A stretch of 64,000 bases of DNA from Actinospineispora spinosispora DSM 44797. Its GTDB lineage: Bacteria; Actinomycetota; Actinomycetes; Mycobacteriales; Pseudonocardiaceae. Below are positions 43,078-50,754 of the stretch, piece after piece. The stretch is taken from positions 186,001-250,000 of the forward strand of contig NZ_AUBB01000006.1 of the NCBI RefSeq assembly GCF_000429025.1, read 5' to 3'. The stretch's first letter is position 1, and every line of letters starts with the position of its first letter. Position numbers and translations under genes: made by a program. A model generated the notes under the pieces. That model worked only from the letters and a program-made list of their open reading frames with translations. It had not been told where the DNA came from and did no database searches.

Positions 43078-43841
43078 CGGCACTGTACGAAGCGGTCGGG
43101 GTCAGCAAGAGCTACGGCAGCGTCGCCGCGCTGAGCAACGTCGACTTCCACGTCGACGCCGGTGAGGTCGTCGGTCTCGTCGGCGACAACGGCGCGGGCA
43201 AGAGCACCCTGGTCAAGATCCTGTCCGGCGCGCACAAGCCGGACGGCGGCGGCCGGCTCGTGCTCGACGGCGAGGACCGCTCGTGGGACTCGCCGCACGA
43301 CGCGCTGGAGTCGGGGATCGAGACGCTCTACCAGGACTCGGGCCTCGCACCCCACCTGACGGTCAGCGCGAACGTGTTCCTGGGCCGTGAGGAGTTCAAG
43401 CCCGGTCTGCTCGGCAAGCTGGGGTTCCTCGCGGAGAAGAGCATGGCGGCGAAGTCCGCCGCCGAGCTGGACCGGGTGGGCATCGCGGTCCCGTCGGCCG
43501 GACGCGCGGTGTCGCAGCTGTCCGGTGGTCAGCGCCAGGCCGTCGCCATCGGCCGCGCGGTCGCCTGGGCCCGCAAGGTGATCATTCTCGACGAGCCGAC
43601 GAACCACCTCGGCGCGCGCCAGTCGCAGGAGGTGCTGGGGGTCATCCGGCAGGCCAAGCGCAAGGGCCTCGGGGTGATCCTGGTGTCGCACACGCTGCCG
43701 CACATCTTCGAGGTCACCGACCGTTGCGTGGTGCTGCGGCTCGGCGAGAAGGTGGCCGACGCCCCGACCAGCGAGTTCACCCCGGACCTGCTGGTCAAGA
43801 CGCTGACCGGGATCACCACCATGCCCGGTGGGGGCGGTTGA
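43074..43841 (+). CDS. Sugar ABC transporter ATPase (single domain)
   Basis: 255 residues. Walker A VGDNGAGKSTLVKILSGAHK, Q-loop LYQDSGLAPHL, signature LSGGQRQAVAIGRAVAWARK, Walker B IILDEPTNHLG, switch His in ILVSHTLPHI. One ATPase domain, as in FrcA-type systems. ATG overlaps the permease stop (ATGA). Confidence 0.93.
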   Translation: MTALYEAVGVSKSYGSVAALSNVDFHVDAGEVVGLVGDNGAGKSTLVKILSGAHKPDGGGRLVLDGEDRSWDSPHDALESGIETLYQDSGLAPHLTVSANVFLGREEFKPGLLGKLGFLAEKSMAAKSAAELDRVGIAVPSAGRAVSQLSGGQRQAVAIGRAVAWARKVIILDEPTNHLGARQSQEVLGVIRQAKRKGLGVILVSHTLPHIFEVTDRCVVLRLGEKVADAPTSEFTPDLLVKTLTGITTMPGGGG

Positions 43842-43844
43842 GGC

Positions 43845-44513
43845 GTGCTGCTGCAACTGGCGGTGGACCGTCCCGAGCACTTCGCGGTCGTGCCCCGCGT
43901 CGCGGACCTGGTCGACATCGTGGAGGTCGGCACCCCGGTACTGAAGCGGTTCGGGGCGAGCGCGATCACCACGCTGCGCGAACTGGCACCCGGGGTCCCG
44001 GTACTCGCCGACACCAAGACCGTCGACGGAGGTCTGCTCGAGGCGGAGATGGTGCACACCTCGGGCGCGACGATGATGACCGTGCTGGCCTGCGCGTCCG
44101 CCGCGACCCATTGCACGGTCGGTGAGTTCGCGGACCGCCACGGCCTGATCGTCGTCGCCGACACGATCACCACCACCGGAACGACCCCGCTGCTGCCGGT
44201 GGGCCAGACGTTCCCGGCAGGCTACGGCTACGTCGCGGTGCACTTTCCCTCCGACCAGCGGCTCGCGGGCGACAGCTCGACGGCACACATCGACGCGGTC
44301 GAGGACATGCACGCCCTCGGCCACCGAGTCTCGCTCGCCGGCGGGATCAGCACCGACAACATCGACGCCGCGGTCGCGGTCGCGCCCGAGATCGTCGTGG
44401 TGGGCAGCGGCATCACCGAGGCCGACGACCCGAGAGGAGTCACCGAGTGGATCCGGTCACGTCTGTCGGAACCGGGCCGAGGCTGGCCCTCGACACCGTC
44501 ACCACCGAGCTGA
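43845..44513 (+). CDS. 3-hexulose-6-phosphate synthase-like enzyme (OMPDC superfamily)
   Basis: 222 residues. LLQLAVDRPEHF at the N-terminus, DIVEVGTPVLKRFGASAI, and the diagnostic superfamily motif LADTKTVDGGLLEAEMV (DxKxxD) identify the orotidine-decarboxylase superfamily branch with hexulose-6-phosphate synthase and keto-gulonate-phosphate decarboxylase. HPS joins formaldehyde and ribulose 5-phosphate, or runs in reverse. SLAGGIST and VVVGSGI form the phosphate site. GTG start 3 bases after the ATPase stop. The 3' end overlaps the next gene by 67 bases. HPS is favoured because the isomerase partner follows. Confidence 0.82.
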   Translation: MLLQLAVDRPEHFAVVPRVADLVDIVEVGTPVLKRFGASAITTLRELAPGVPVLADTKTVDGGLLEAEMVHTSGATMMTVLACASAATHCTVGEFADRHGLIVVADTITTTGTTPLLPVGQTFPAGYGYVAVHFPSDQRLAGDSSTAHIDAVEDMHALGHRVSLAGGISTDNIDAAVAVAPEIVVVGSGITEADDPRGVTEWIRSRLSEPGRGWPSTPSPPS

Positions 44514-45004
44514 CCGACCTGCTGAACCGGCTCGACGAGCGCGCCTTCGCCGCACTGGTCGAGGAGTTCACCGACGAGCGGCGCCGGTGGTTCTTCACCG
44601 GTCAGGGCCGTTCGGGGCTCGCGGCGAGGATGGCCGCGATGCGGTTCATGCACCTGGGGCGCAGATCCCATGTGCTGGGTGAGGCCACCGCGCCCTCGGT
44701 CCGCGATGGCGACGGGTTGCTCGTGCTGTCCGGTTCCGGAACGACACCGGTGAGTCTGGGATTCGCGCGGATCGCCAGGTCGGAGGGCGCCAGGGTCGTT
44801 CTGCTCACCTCTCGGCCGGACAGCGCGCTGGCCGAGCTCGCCGACGTGGTCTTCCCGATTCCGGCCGGCGAAACCCGGCAGCTGGGCGGCAGTCTGTTCG
44901 AGCAGGCCGGCCTGCTGGTCATGGACGCCGTCGTGTTCGCTCTGGCACAGCGGATGGAGGACGCCACCGGCCGGTTCGCGTACCTGCACACGAACATGCT
45001 GTAG
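44447..45004 (+). CDS. 6-phospho-3-hexuloisomerase-like SIS-domain protein
   Basis: 185 residues, single SIS domain. Visible: RWFFTGQGRSGLAARMAAMR, VLSGSGTTPVSLGFARIA, ARVVLLTSRPDSALAELADV and LGGSLFEQAGLLVMDAVV, matching 6-phospho-3-hexuloisomerase (PHI/HxlB), which interconverts hexulose 6-phosphate and fructose 6-phosphate. GTG at 44447 is the first in-frame start that keeps the N-terminal helix. The 67-base overlap with the synthase gene is large for this window. Confidence 0.85.
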   Translation: MDPVTSVGTGPRLALDTVTTELTDLLNRLDERAFAALVEEFTDERRRWFFTGQGRSGLAARMAAMRFMHLGRRSHVLGEATAPSVRDGDGLLVLSGSGTTPVSLGFARIARSEGARVVLLTSRPDSALAELADVVFPIPAGETRQLGGSLFEQAGLLVMDAVVFALAQRMEDATGRFAYLHTNML

Positions 45005-45006
45005 CG

Positions 45007-45888
45007 GTGCGGCCCCGGGTTGTCGTCGTCGGCGACTGCATCGTCGACGAGATCCACGAGCCGTCCGGCTCGAGCCGATGGGCCGGCGGCGCGGGGCTGA
45101 ACCTCGCGGTCGGGCTGAGCGTCCTGGGGCTGCCGAGCGCCCTGATCGGCCAGGTCGGCGCCGACGAGGACGGCGACCGGCTGCGCGGGTACCTGCGCGG
45201 CCACGGGGTCGTCCTACGCGAGCACCGGGGCGCCGCCACCGGTCTCGCGGTGTCCTGGCGCACCGGCGGTGAGCCCCGCTATCGGTTCAACGACGCGCTG
45301 CTGTCCCGGCGCCTGACCTTCGGCGACGCCGACCTCCGGCTGGTCGCCGGCTCGGCGGCGCTCGTGGTCAACAGCATCAGCCACGACGACGCCGAGCAGG
45401 CGGCCGAGCTGCGCGGACTCTGGTCGGCCGCGGCGGGGGTCCGCGCGATAGACCCCAACCCCCGGCCCGCGCTCCTGCGTGACGCCGACCTGCACCGCCT
45501 GAACTTCGAGGAGCTCGCCGCCGAGGCGGACCTGGTCAAGATCAGCGACGAGGACGCCGCGCTGCTCTATCCCGGCCGCGACCTGGACCGGGTCGGCCGG
45601 CTACTGCTCGACCTCGGGGCACCGGTCGTTCTGCTCACCCGGGGCGCCGAGGGCGCATCGGTCCTGACCGGCACCGGTCGGGTCGACGAGCCCACGGCGC
45701 GGCTGGGCGCATCGGTGGTGGACACGATGGGCGCCGGTGATGCGACCCTCGCGGTGCTGCTCGCGCACCGGGTACGGCACGGGGCACCGGCCGACCACTC
45801 GGCCTGGACGCCGGTGCTCCACGAGGCGATGCACGTCGCCGCCGCAACCTGCCGCCACCGGGGCGGCCTCCTGCGCCGCCCCGCCTGA
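45007..45888 (+). CDS. PfkB-family sugar kinase
   Basis: 293 residues. VVVVGDCIVDEI, SSRWAGGAGLNLAVGLSVLG near the N-terminus and VVDTMGAGDATLAVLLAHR near the C-terminus, with catalytic Asp in GAGD. GTG start 2 bases after the isomerase stop. In this operon it probably phosphorylates the imported sugar, before or after isomerisation; specificity unknown. Confidence 0.88.
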   Translation: MRPRVVVVGDCIVDEIHEPSGSSRWAGGAGLNLAVGLSVLGLPSALIGQVGADEDGDRLRGYLRGHGVVLREHRGAATGLAVSWRTGGEPRYRFNDALLSRRLTFGDADLRLVAGSAALVVNSISHDDAEQAAELRGLWSAAAGVRAIDPNPRPALLRDADLHRLNFEELAAEADLVKISDEDAALLYPGRDLDRVGRLLLDLGAPVVLLTRGAEGASVLTGTGRVDEPTARLGASVVDTMGAGDATLAVLLAHRVRHGAPADHSAWTPVLHEAMHVAAATCRHRGGLLRRPA

Positions 45889-45940
45889 CCATCCCGTCCA
45901 CACAGACCTCGTACACGCCACACAGCGACTGCGTCGCACC

Positions 45941-46004
45941 CCGCGCACCGTGTGGCCACACCGCGCTATGTGCACGGAGCGCGGTGTGGACTCACGGTGC
46001 GCGG
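45941..46004. repeat. Inverted repeat with 27-bp arms downstream of the PfkB gene
   Basis: Arms 45941-45967 (CCGCGCACCGTGTGG start) and 45978-46004, two mismatches, 10-base loop. Probably the operon terminator. It shares CACACCGCGC with the repeat at 62727-62796. No gene lies between 45889 and 46059. Confidence 0.85.
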
Positions 46005-46016
46005 CGTCGTTCACAT

Positions 46017-46046
46017 ATTCTGATACAGTACGTACTGAATCAGAAT
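46017..46046. promoter_or_regulatory. 30-bp TetR-type operator before DUF2165 gene
   Basis: Near-perfect palindrome, 15-base arms with one mismatch; centre CAGTACGTACTG, outer TTCTGAT. It lies 13 bases before the DUF2165 GTG, just upstream of the AGGAGG. The TetR gene at 47020 in the same operon is the likely reader. Confidence 0.85.
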
Positions 46047-46059
46047 AGGAGGTTGCGGC

Positions 46060-46551
46060 GTGAACCCTGCCGACACACTGATGTGGATCAAGACCTTGGT
46101 GGTCGCCGGGCTGGCGACGTATCTGTCGATCTTCGTGCTCAACAACATCACCGACCCCGGCACGAACTCGGCCGCGATCCCCCGCATGATGACGATGCGC
46201 GAGCTGCGGGAGGACCCGCCGCTCGGCCAGGGCGTGCTGTGGCGGGCGATCGAGTCGCCAGCCGTGCACCGCGTGGCTTACCTGCTGGTCATCGCCGTGC
46301 AGGCGGTCACGGCGCTGGTGCTCTGGTACGCCGTGATCCTGCTCGTCTCCGCGCTGTTCACCGGCGGCACGGGCATCGCGCTCGCCGTGGCCAACCTGGG
46401 CCTTGCGCTGTTCGTCGCGTTGTTCCTCGGCTTCGTCCTCACCGGCCTGTGGTTCACCTACTGGGTCAAGATGGGCCCCGTCCAGCAGAGCCACCTGACG
46501 CTACTGCTGGTCGGGCTCGCCTCGGTGGTCGTCGTGAACCTCGCGTCCTAG
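46060..46551 (+). CDS. DUF2165-type small membrane protein
   Basis: 163 residues with four hydrophobic helices (WIKTLVVAGLATYLSIFVLN, VAYLLVIAVQAVTALVLWY, LGLALFVALFLGFVLTGLWF and a last short one). TDPGTN and RAIESPAVHRVAY are family features. Function unknown. GTG start with AGGAGG 7 bases upstream. First gene of a DUF2165-VOC-TetR operon. Confidence 0.8.
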   Translation: MNPADTLMWIKTLVVAGLATYLSIFVLNNITDPGTNSAAIPRMMTMRELREDPPLGQGVLWRAIESPAVHRVAYLLVIAVQAVTALVLWYAVILLVSALFTGGTGIALAVANLGLALFVALFLGFVLTGLWFTYWVKMGPVQQSHLTLLLVGLASVVVVNLAS

Positions 46552-46579
46552 TCCTCAGCACCACACCAGAAGGGAATCC

Positions 46580-47008
46580 ATGATGAGCGTGTCCACCCAG
46601 GCCTGGCCCGAGCAGCTGCCCGCCCGCCAGGTCCGTATCGCCCGGCCGACCGACCGCCTCCCCGAGGTGATCCGCTTCTACCGCGACGGGCTCGGGCTGA
46701 CCGAGCTGTTCCGTTTCGAGGAGCACGCCGGATATCGGGGGATCATGCTCGGCCTGCCGGGCACCGACTACCACCTCGAGTTCACCTCGCACGAGGCCGG
46801 CAGTCCCTGTCCGGCGCCGACCCTCGACAATCTGCTGGTGCTCTACTTCGACAACGCGGCGGACGCGGAACGGACCGCGCAGCGTCTCGGCGAGCTGGGG
46901 CACGCTCCGGTCGCCGCCGAGAATCCGTACTGGACGGACAACGGGGGCATCACCATCGAGGATCCGGACGGCTGGCGGGTCGTCCTGATGCCGGCACCCG
47001 TCTTCTGA
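46580..47008 (+). CDS. VOC-family (glyoxalase/dioxygenase fold) protein
   Basis: 142 residues. N-terminal RQVRIARPTDRLPEVIRFYR, DGLGLTELFRFEEHAGY, then YHLEFTSHEAG and the C-terminal TIEDPDGWRVVLM. Two beta-alpha-beta modules of the vicinal-oxygen-chelate fold are complete. Such proteins are metal enzymes or resistance factors; no reaction can be assigned. Followed after 11 bases by the TetR gene. Confidence 0.83.
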   Translation: MMSVSTQAWPEQLPARQVRIARPTDRLPEVIRFYRDGLGLTELFRFEEHAGYRGIMLGLPGTDYHLEFTSHEAGSPCPAPTLDNLLVLYFDNAADAERTAQRLGELGHAPVAAENPYWTDNGGITIEDPDGWRVVLMPAPVF

Positions 47009-47019
47009 GGGGGAACACC

Positions 47020-47604
47020 ATTTCGTCACCTCGCCCAGCGGGTCGCCAGCGGGACCCGGACATCGATGCGGCGGTGGTCGCGGCCACCATCGACTTGCTG
47101 GGTGAGGTCGGCTACGCCGAGCTGAGCTTCGGTCAGATCGCGAAGCGGGCCGAGGTCTACCGGCCGGCGATCTACCGGCGGTGGCCGTCCAAGCAGCACC
47201 TGGTCACCGATGTGCTGGCGGCGAGCCTCGGTGTGGTGCCGACCCCGGACACCGGCGACCTGCGCCGCGATCTGCTGACCGGCATCGGCACGATCGCCGA
47301 GGGGCTGACCACGCCGACGCTCGACCACGTGCTGGTGCCGTTCGTCGCGGACCTCGCGGCCCATCCTGAGCTGCGCGAACAGTTCTTCGAGCGGATCTTC
47401 CACGCCAGGAGGTCGACGACCGAGGCCACGCTGCGGGCGGCGATCGCCCGGGGCGAGGTCCGGGAGGACATCGACATGGTGTTCGTGCTCGACGCGCTGG
47501 CCGCGCCGCTGTACTTCCGTCAGCTGTTCGGACATGCGCCGCTGGACGCGAGGCTGGTCGAGCAGACCGTCGATCTGGTGCTGGCCGCGATCCGCGGCTC
47601 CTAG
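47020..47604 (+). CDS. TetR-family repressor, probably with an ATT start
   Basis: 194 residues from ATT at 47020-47022. The conserved TetR N-terminus GRQRDPDIDAAVVAATIDLL and HTH QIAKRAEVYRPAIYRRWPSK are in frame. The only in-frame common start is GTG 47074, which would cut away the RDPDIDAA part of helix 1 and has no ribosome site. GAGGGGG lies 6 bases before the ATT, so rare ATT initiation is proposed. It lies last in the operon and likely acts on the palindrome at 46017-46046. Its stop shares CTAG with the convergent ligase stop. Confidence 0.82.
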   Translation: MSSPRPAGRQRDPDIDAAVVAATIDLLGEVGYAELSFGQIAKRAEVYRPAIYRRWPSKQHLVTDVLAASLGVVPTPDTGDLRRDLLTGIGTIAEGLTTPTLDHVLVPFVADLAAHPELREQFFERIFHARRSTTEATLRAAIARGEVREDIDMVFVLDALAAPLYFRQLFGHAPLDARLVEQTVDLVLAAIRGS

Positions 47605-49232
47605 CGGGCGTCCCCCGACGGATCCGACTCCGCGCCGATGAGCCAGCGCGCCTGCGCGGCTTCCCGGTCGTCGTCGGCCCCGGCGACGGTGCGCAGCTCC
47701 TTCTTGTCGATCTTACTGAGGGTCGAGCGCGGGAGGTCCCGCACCAGGTAGACGGCGCGCGGCACCTTGAAGTCCGCCAGGAGCCGGGCGCACTCGGCAC
47801 TGATGCGGTCTGCCACCTCGACGTCGGCGGGATCGGCCGCGCGAACGAAGGCGACGGGCACTTCGTCCAGCTTGTCGTCGGGGCGCCCGACGACGGCGGC
47901 CTCGACCACGCCGGGCACACCCATGATCGCGCGTTCCACCTCGGACGCGCTGACGTTCTCCGCGCCGACCCTGAGCATGTCCTTCTCCCGGTTGGCGAAC
48001 GTCAGGTGTCCGTCGGCGTGCGGGATGACCAGGTCGCCGGTGCTGAACCAGCCGTCGGCGTCGAAACTCGCCGAGGTGGCGTCGGGCTGGTTGAGGTACT
48101 CGGCGAACATGGACAGTCCGCGCACTCCTCTGACCTGTAGCTGCCCGGTCTCCTCCGGGTCGACCGGGGTCGTCCCGTCGGGCCGGACGACACGGATCCC
48201 GTACTCGGAGGAGGGGCGCCCCATCGACAGCGGCCGGTTCGGCAGGTACGCGTCACCGATGATCGGTGTGGAGATGGTCTCGGTCATGCCCCACCAGCCG
48301 ATGGTCTTGACGCCGTAGCGCTGGTCGGTCGGCAGGTCGCACATGCCGGCACCGAAGAGCCGGTAGCGGTGTCCGGCCGCCGGCTCGCCGGTGAGCAGGA
48401 ACCGCTGGGTGAGACCGACCAGGGACAGGAACGTGCAGCCGTGGCGTAGCGACACGTCCCAGAACCGGCTGGTCGACCATTTCGGGATCAGCACCATCCG
48501 CGCCCCGGTCCACACGGTGGCCAGCATCGAGTAGGCGAGGGCGTTGGTGTGGAACAGCGGCAGGTAGACGAGCTGGCAGTCGTCGGGTCGCAGCGTTTCG
48601 TGCGCCGCGTTGGTCCGTGCTCCCCACAATGCATTGGCCTGGGTCCAGAGCACGCCTTTGGGCCGCGACGTGGTGCCCGAGGTGTACTGGACGCTCATCG
48701 GCGCGAGCGGGTCGACGGGGCGCTCGGGCAGCTCGTCCGGGTCTGCTGCCAGTGCGGTGAACGGATCCTGTCCCGCCGACGCCGGTACGCCGCTGTCGTT
48801 GTCGGTGCACACCAGGAAGCGCAGCTCCGGGGCGTTGGCCGCGACCAGCTCGGCGAAGCGGGGCTGGGTGATGGCGCCGACCGCGCCGCTGTCGCGCGCG
48901 TAGTAGGCGAGCTCGTCGGGCGCGGATCGGGTGTTGGTGGTGACGGCGACGGCTCCGAGGGCGGCGCAGGCGAACCAGGACACGATGAACTCCGGCGAGT
49001 TCTCCAGGTGGATCAGGACGCGGTCACCCTGCCGCACTCCGCGCCTGGCGAGCCCGGACGCGACGGACGCGGCGTCCCTGGCGAGGTCGCGGTAGGTCCA
49101 GGTGCTGCTCGGCGCGTCGAACGACTGCCAGGTGACGAAGGCCCGGTCGCCGCCGACGGCGACCCGGGTCATCAGGAGCGTCCAGACGTCCATCCCGGTG
49201 AACGGGTGCAGTGTGGTGTTCGTCATGCCCAT
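47601..49232 (-). CDS. AMP-dependent acyl-CoA synthetase/ligase
   Basis: 543 residues of the ANL superfamily. Core motifs: VQYTSGTTSRPKGVLWTQAN (phosphate loop), WWGMTETISTP, DGWFSTGDLVIP, NREKDMLRVGAENVSASEVE and the catalytic Lys segment SKIDKKELRTV. Substrate: a carboxylic acid, not predictable. ATG at 49230-49232 (AAGG 7 bases upstream); a second ATG six bases later is possible. Divergent from the dioxygenase gene and convergent with the TetR gene. Confidence 0.9.
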   Translation of the reverse strand: MGMTNTTLHPFTGMDVWTLLMTRVAVGGDRAFVTWQSFDAPSSTWTYRDLARDAASVASGLARRGVRQGDRVLIHLENSPEFIVSWFACAALGAVAVTTNTRSAPDELAYYARDSGAVGAITQPRFAELVAANAPELRFLVCTDNDSGVPASAGQDPFTALAADPDELPERPVDPLAPMSVQYTSGTTSRPKGVLWTQANALWGARTNAAHETLRPDDCQLVYLPLFHTNALAYSMLATVWTGARMVLIPKWSTSRFWDVSLRHGCTFLSLVGLTQRFLLTGEPAAGHRYRLFGAGMCDLPTDQRYGVKTIGWWGMTETISTPIIGDAYLPNRPLSMGRPSSEYGIRVVRPDGTTPVDPEETGQLQVRGVRGLSMFAEYLNQPDATSASFDADGWFSTGDLVIPHADGHLTFANREKDMLRVGAENVSASEVERAIMGVPGVVEAAVVGRPDDKLDEVPVAFVRAADPADVEVADRISAECARLLADFKVPRAVYLVRDLPRSTLSKIDKKELRTVAGADDDREAAQARWLIGAESDPSGDAR

Positions 49233-49376
49233 ATGTGGACCTTGCCTCACTGACCAGCCATCCGCCCGGCAACGGGGTCGAGGCAGGCTTGCTCGTTCGA
49301 GTGGCCCGGGCAGGTTTCGGGCGAACTTTGGGTTGCCTAAGTCGTTGTAGTGAACGACGGGATGGAGGCACGCCTG

Positions 49377-50351
49377 ATGTCTGCTGGGATCGCGGAGACC
49401 CGCGACGTGTACAAGTCAACCGCTGAGTCGGTCGCGCACCTCGACGCGGATGTCGAGGGCATGTGGGCAACGGAGATCGCCTCGATCGAGGCGGCCCTCG
49501 CCGAGCACTACGGTGATGACCTCACCGAGACCCTGACGCCCGCTCGTGACCACGTTGAGCTGCGTAACCTGCTGCGGGCGGCCGCACCGCGTCTCACCGC
49601 GCTCACCGACCGCATCCGTGGCCTGTTCGACGACGGGGTCAGCGGCGTGATCGTGCCGAAGCTGGGGCTGGAGGGCTTCGAGCTCGGCCAGCAGCGCACG
49701 GGTGTGTTCGCGCTGGCGCAGCTACTGGGTGATGTGACGCCGACGCATCCGGTGGACAACCGGGTGATCTGGGACGTACAGAACCACGAGGCGGGCACGG
49801 GTCATTCGAACTTCTCGGAGAACGACCGCGAGGCGGAGTACCACACGGATTCGGCGTTGTTGCCGATTCCGGAGCGTTTCTTCTTGTTGTACGCGGTGAA
49901 GCAGGCGACGTGCGGTGGCGGCGAGAGCTATCTGCGTGACTGCCGCGTGTTGATCCGGCAGCTGCGGGAATCCCCGGAGGGAAAGGCGGCGGTGGAGGTG
50001 CTCCGTACGACGGAGCTGCCGACGAGGGTGCCGAAGGCGTTCCGCAAGAACGCCCAGGTGGAGGGCGCCTACAGCTACCGGACGATCATCGGTGATACGC
50101 CGCTGTGGCGCTGGCGCAAGGACAAGATCGAGGCCGGCCTGGTCGCGCACCCCGAGTATGCGACGGACGAGGTCCGCAAGGCCTTGGACACGGTTGACGC
50201 CCGCCTGGCGGACACGACGGACGAGCTGCGGGAACCGATCCCCACGGACGGCCTCCTGATCGTGAACAACCACGTGGCCCTGCACGGCCGCTCAGCCTTC
50301 ACCGACCCGTCCCGCCACCTCTTGAGAATCCGCTTCCACGAACCCGCCTGA
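49377..50351 (+). CDS. TauD/TfdA-like Fe(II)/2-oxoglutarate dioxygenase
   Basis: 324 residues. The Fe ligands are seen as HTD in EAEYHTDSALLPIPE (about residue 155) and the distal His in NNHVALHGRSAFTD (about 301), followed by Arg in RHLLRIRFHEP that binds 2-oxoglutarate. Clavaminate synthase-like proteins hydroxylate amino acids or other small acids. ATG 49377 was chosen for GGAGG 8 bases upstream. It diverges from the acyl-CoA ligase; the two may act on one compound. Confidence 0.85.
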   Translation: MSAGIAETRDVYKSTAESVAHLDADVEGMWATEIASIEAALAEHYGDDLTETLTPARDHVELRNLLRAAAPRLTALTDRIRGLFDDGVSGVIVPKLGLEGFELGQQRTGVFALAQLLGDVTPTHPVDNRVIWDVQNHEAGTGHSNFSENDREAEYHTDSALLPIPERFFLLYAVKQATCGGGESYLRDCRVLIRQLRESPEGKAAVEVLRTTELPTRVPKAFRKNAQVEGAYSYRTIIGDTPLWRWRKDKIEAGLVAHPEYATDEVRKALDTVDARLADTTDELREPIPTDGLLIVNNHVALHGRSAFTDPSRHLLRIRFHEPA

Positions 50352-50383
50352 CAACAAACAAACACACACAAGAACAAAAGGGA

Positions 50384-50417
50384 GTTGCGTCGCAGATAGC
50401 CACATCTGCGACGCAAC
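50384..50417. repeat. Palindrome with TCGCAGA core after the dioxygenase gene
   Basis: 14-base perfect arms GTTGCGTCGCAGAT around AGCCAC. Shares GCGTCGCAGA with the nested repeat at 37344-37373. It probably terminates the dioxygenase transcript. Confidence 0.82.
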
Positions 50418-50563
50418 AAACCCCTGCACAAACGAAAAGACGCCCCACAAAACAATCGGTCAAAGACCAGCAAGAACGCACCAGAGCCGAGGCGAAGCCG
50501 AAGGCGGAGCACAAAGAAAGCTGCAGTCGACTGGGGTCGGAACATTCCGCACCGTGGGGGGTT

Positions 50564-50582
50564 TGGGGGGCTCGGCCCCCCA
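50564..50582 (-). terminator. G-rich hairpin downstream of tRNA-Val
   Basis: TGGGGGG stem with CTCGG loop, 58 bases beyond the 3' end of tRNA-Val on the minus strand. No T-tract. Possible tRNA terminator. Confidence 0.5.
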
Positions 50583-50640
50583 GCATCGACGCAAATCCCT
50601 CGATGAGCGATCTCCGCGAATGCGAATAGGCAGATTTGCG

Positions 50641-50712
50641 TGGGCGATACTGGGATCGAACCAGTGACCTCTCCGGTGTGAACGGAGCGCTCTCCCGCTG
50701 AGCTAATCGCCC
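50641..50712 (-). tRNA. tRNA-Val (CAC anticodon)
   Basis: 72 bases. Acceptor GGGCGAT pairs with ATCGCCC, discriminator A. Anticodon stem CTCCG/CGGAG encloses loop TTCACAC, anticodon CAC (codon GUG). T arm GGTTCGATCC and D arm AGCTCAGCGGGAGAGC are normal. CCA is not encoded. Confidence 0.96.
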
Positions 50713-50754
50713 AATCCGGGGCAGTGCCCCGGTGGCTGACAAGAGCTTACCGGA

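Larger units (their letters stand above)
50352..50640. other. Spacer between dioxygenase and tRNA-Val
   Basis: Begins with an A/C-rich, low-GC stretch (50352-50380), then a palindrome at 50384-50417 and a G-rich hairpin at 50564-50582. The rest shows no gene; GAGGCGAAGCCGAAGGCGG-like sequence lies at about 50489-50510. Confidence 0.6.

Noticed and set aside
47601..50351. An isonitrile-type biosynthetic cluster (ligase plus Fe/2OG dioxygenase)
   Set aside because: Known isonitrile clusters also need an acyl carrier protein, thioesterase-like enzyme and NRPS; none is present, and the two genes are divergent.
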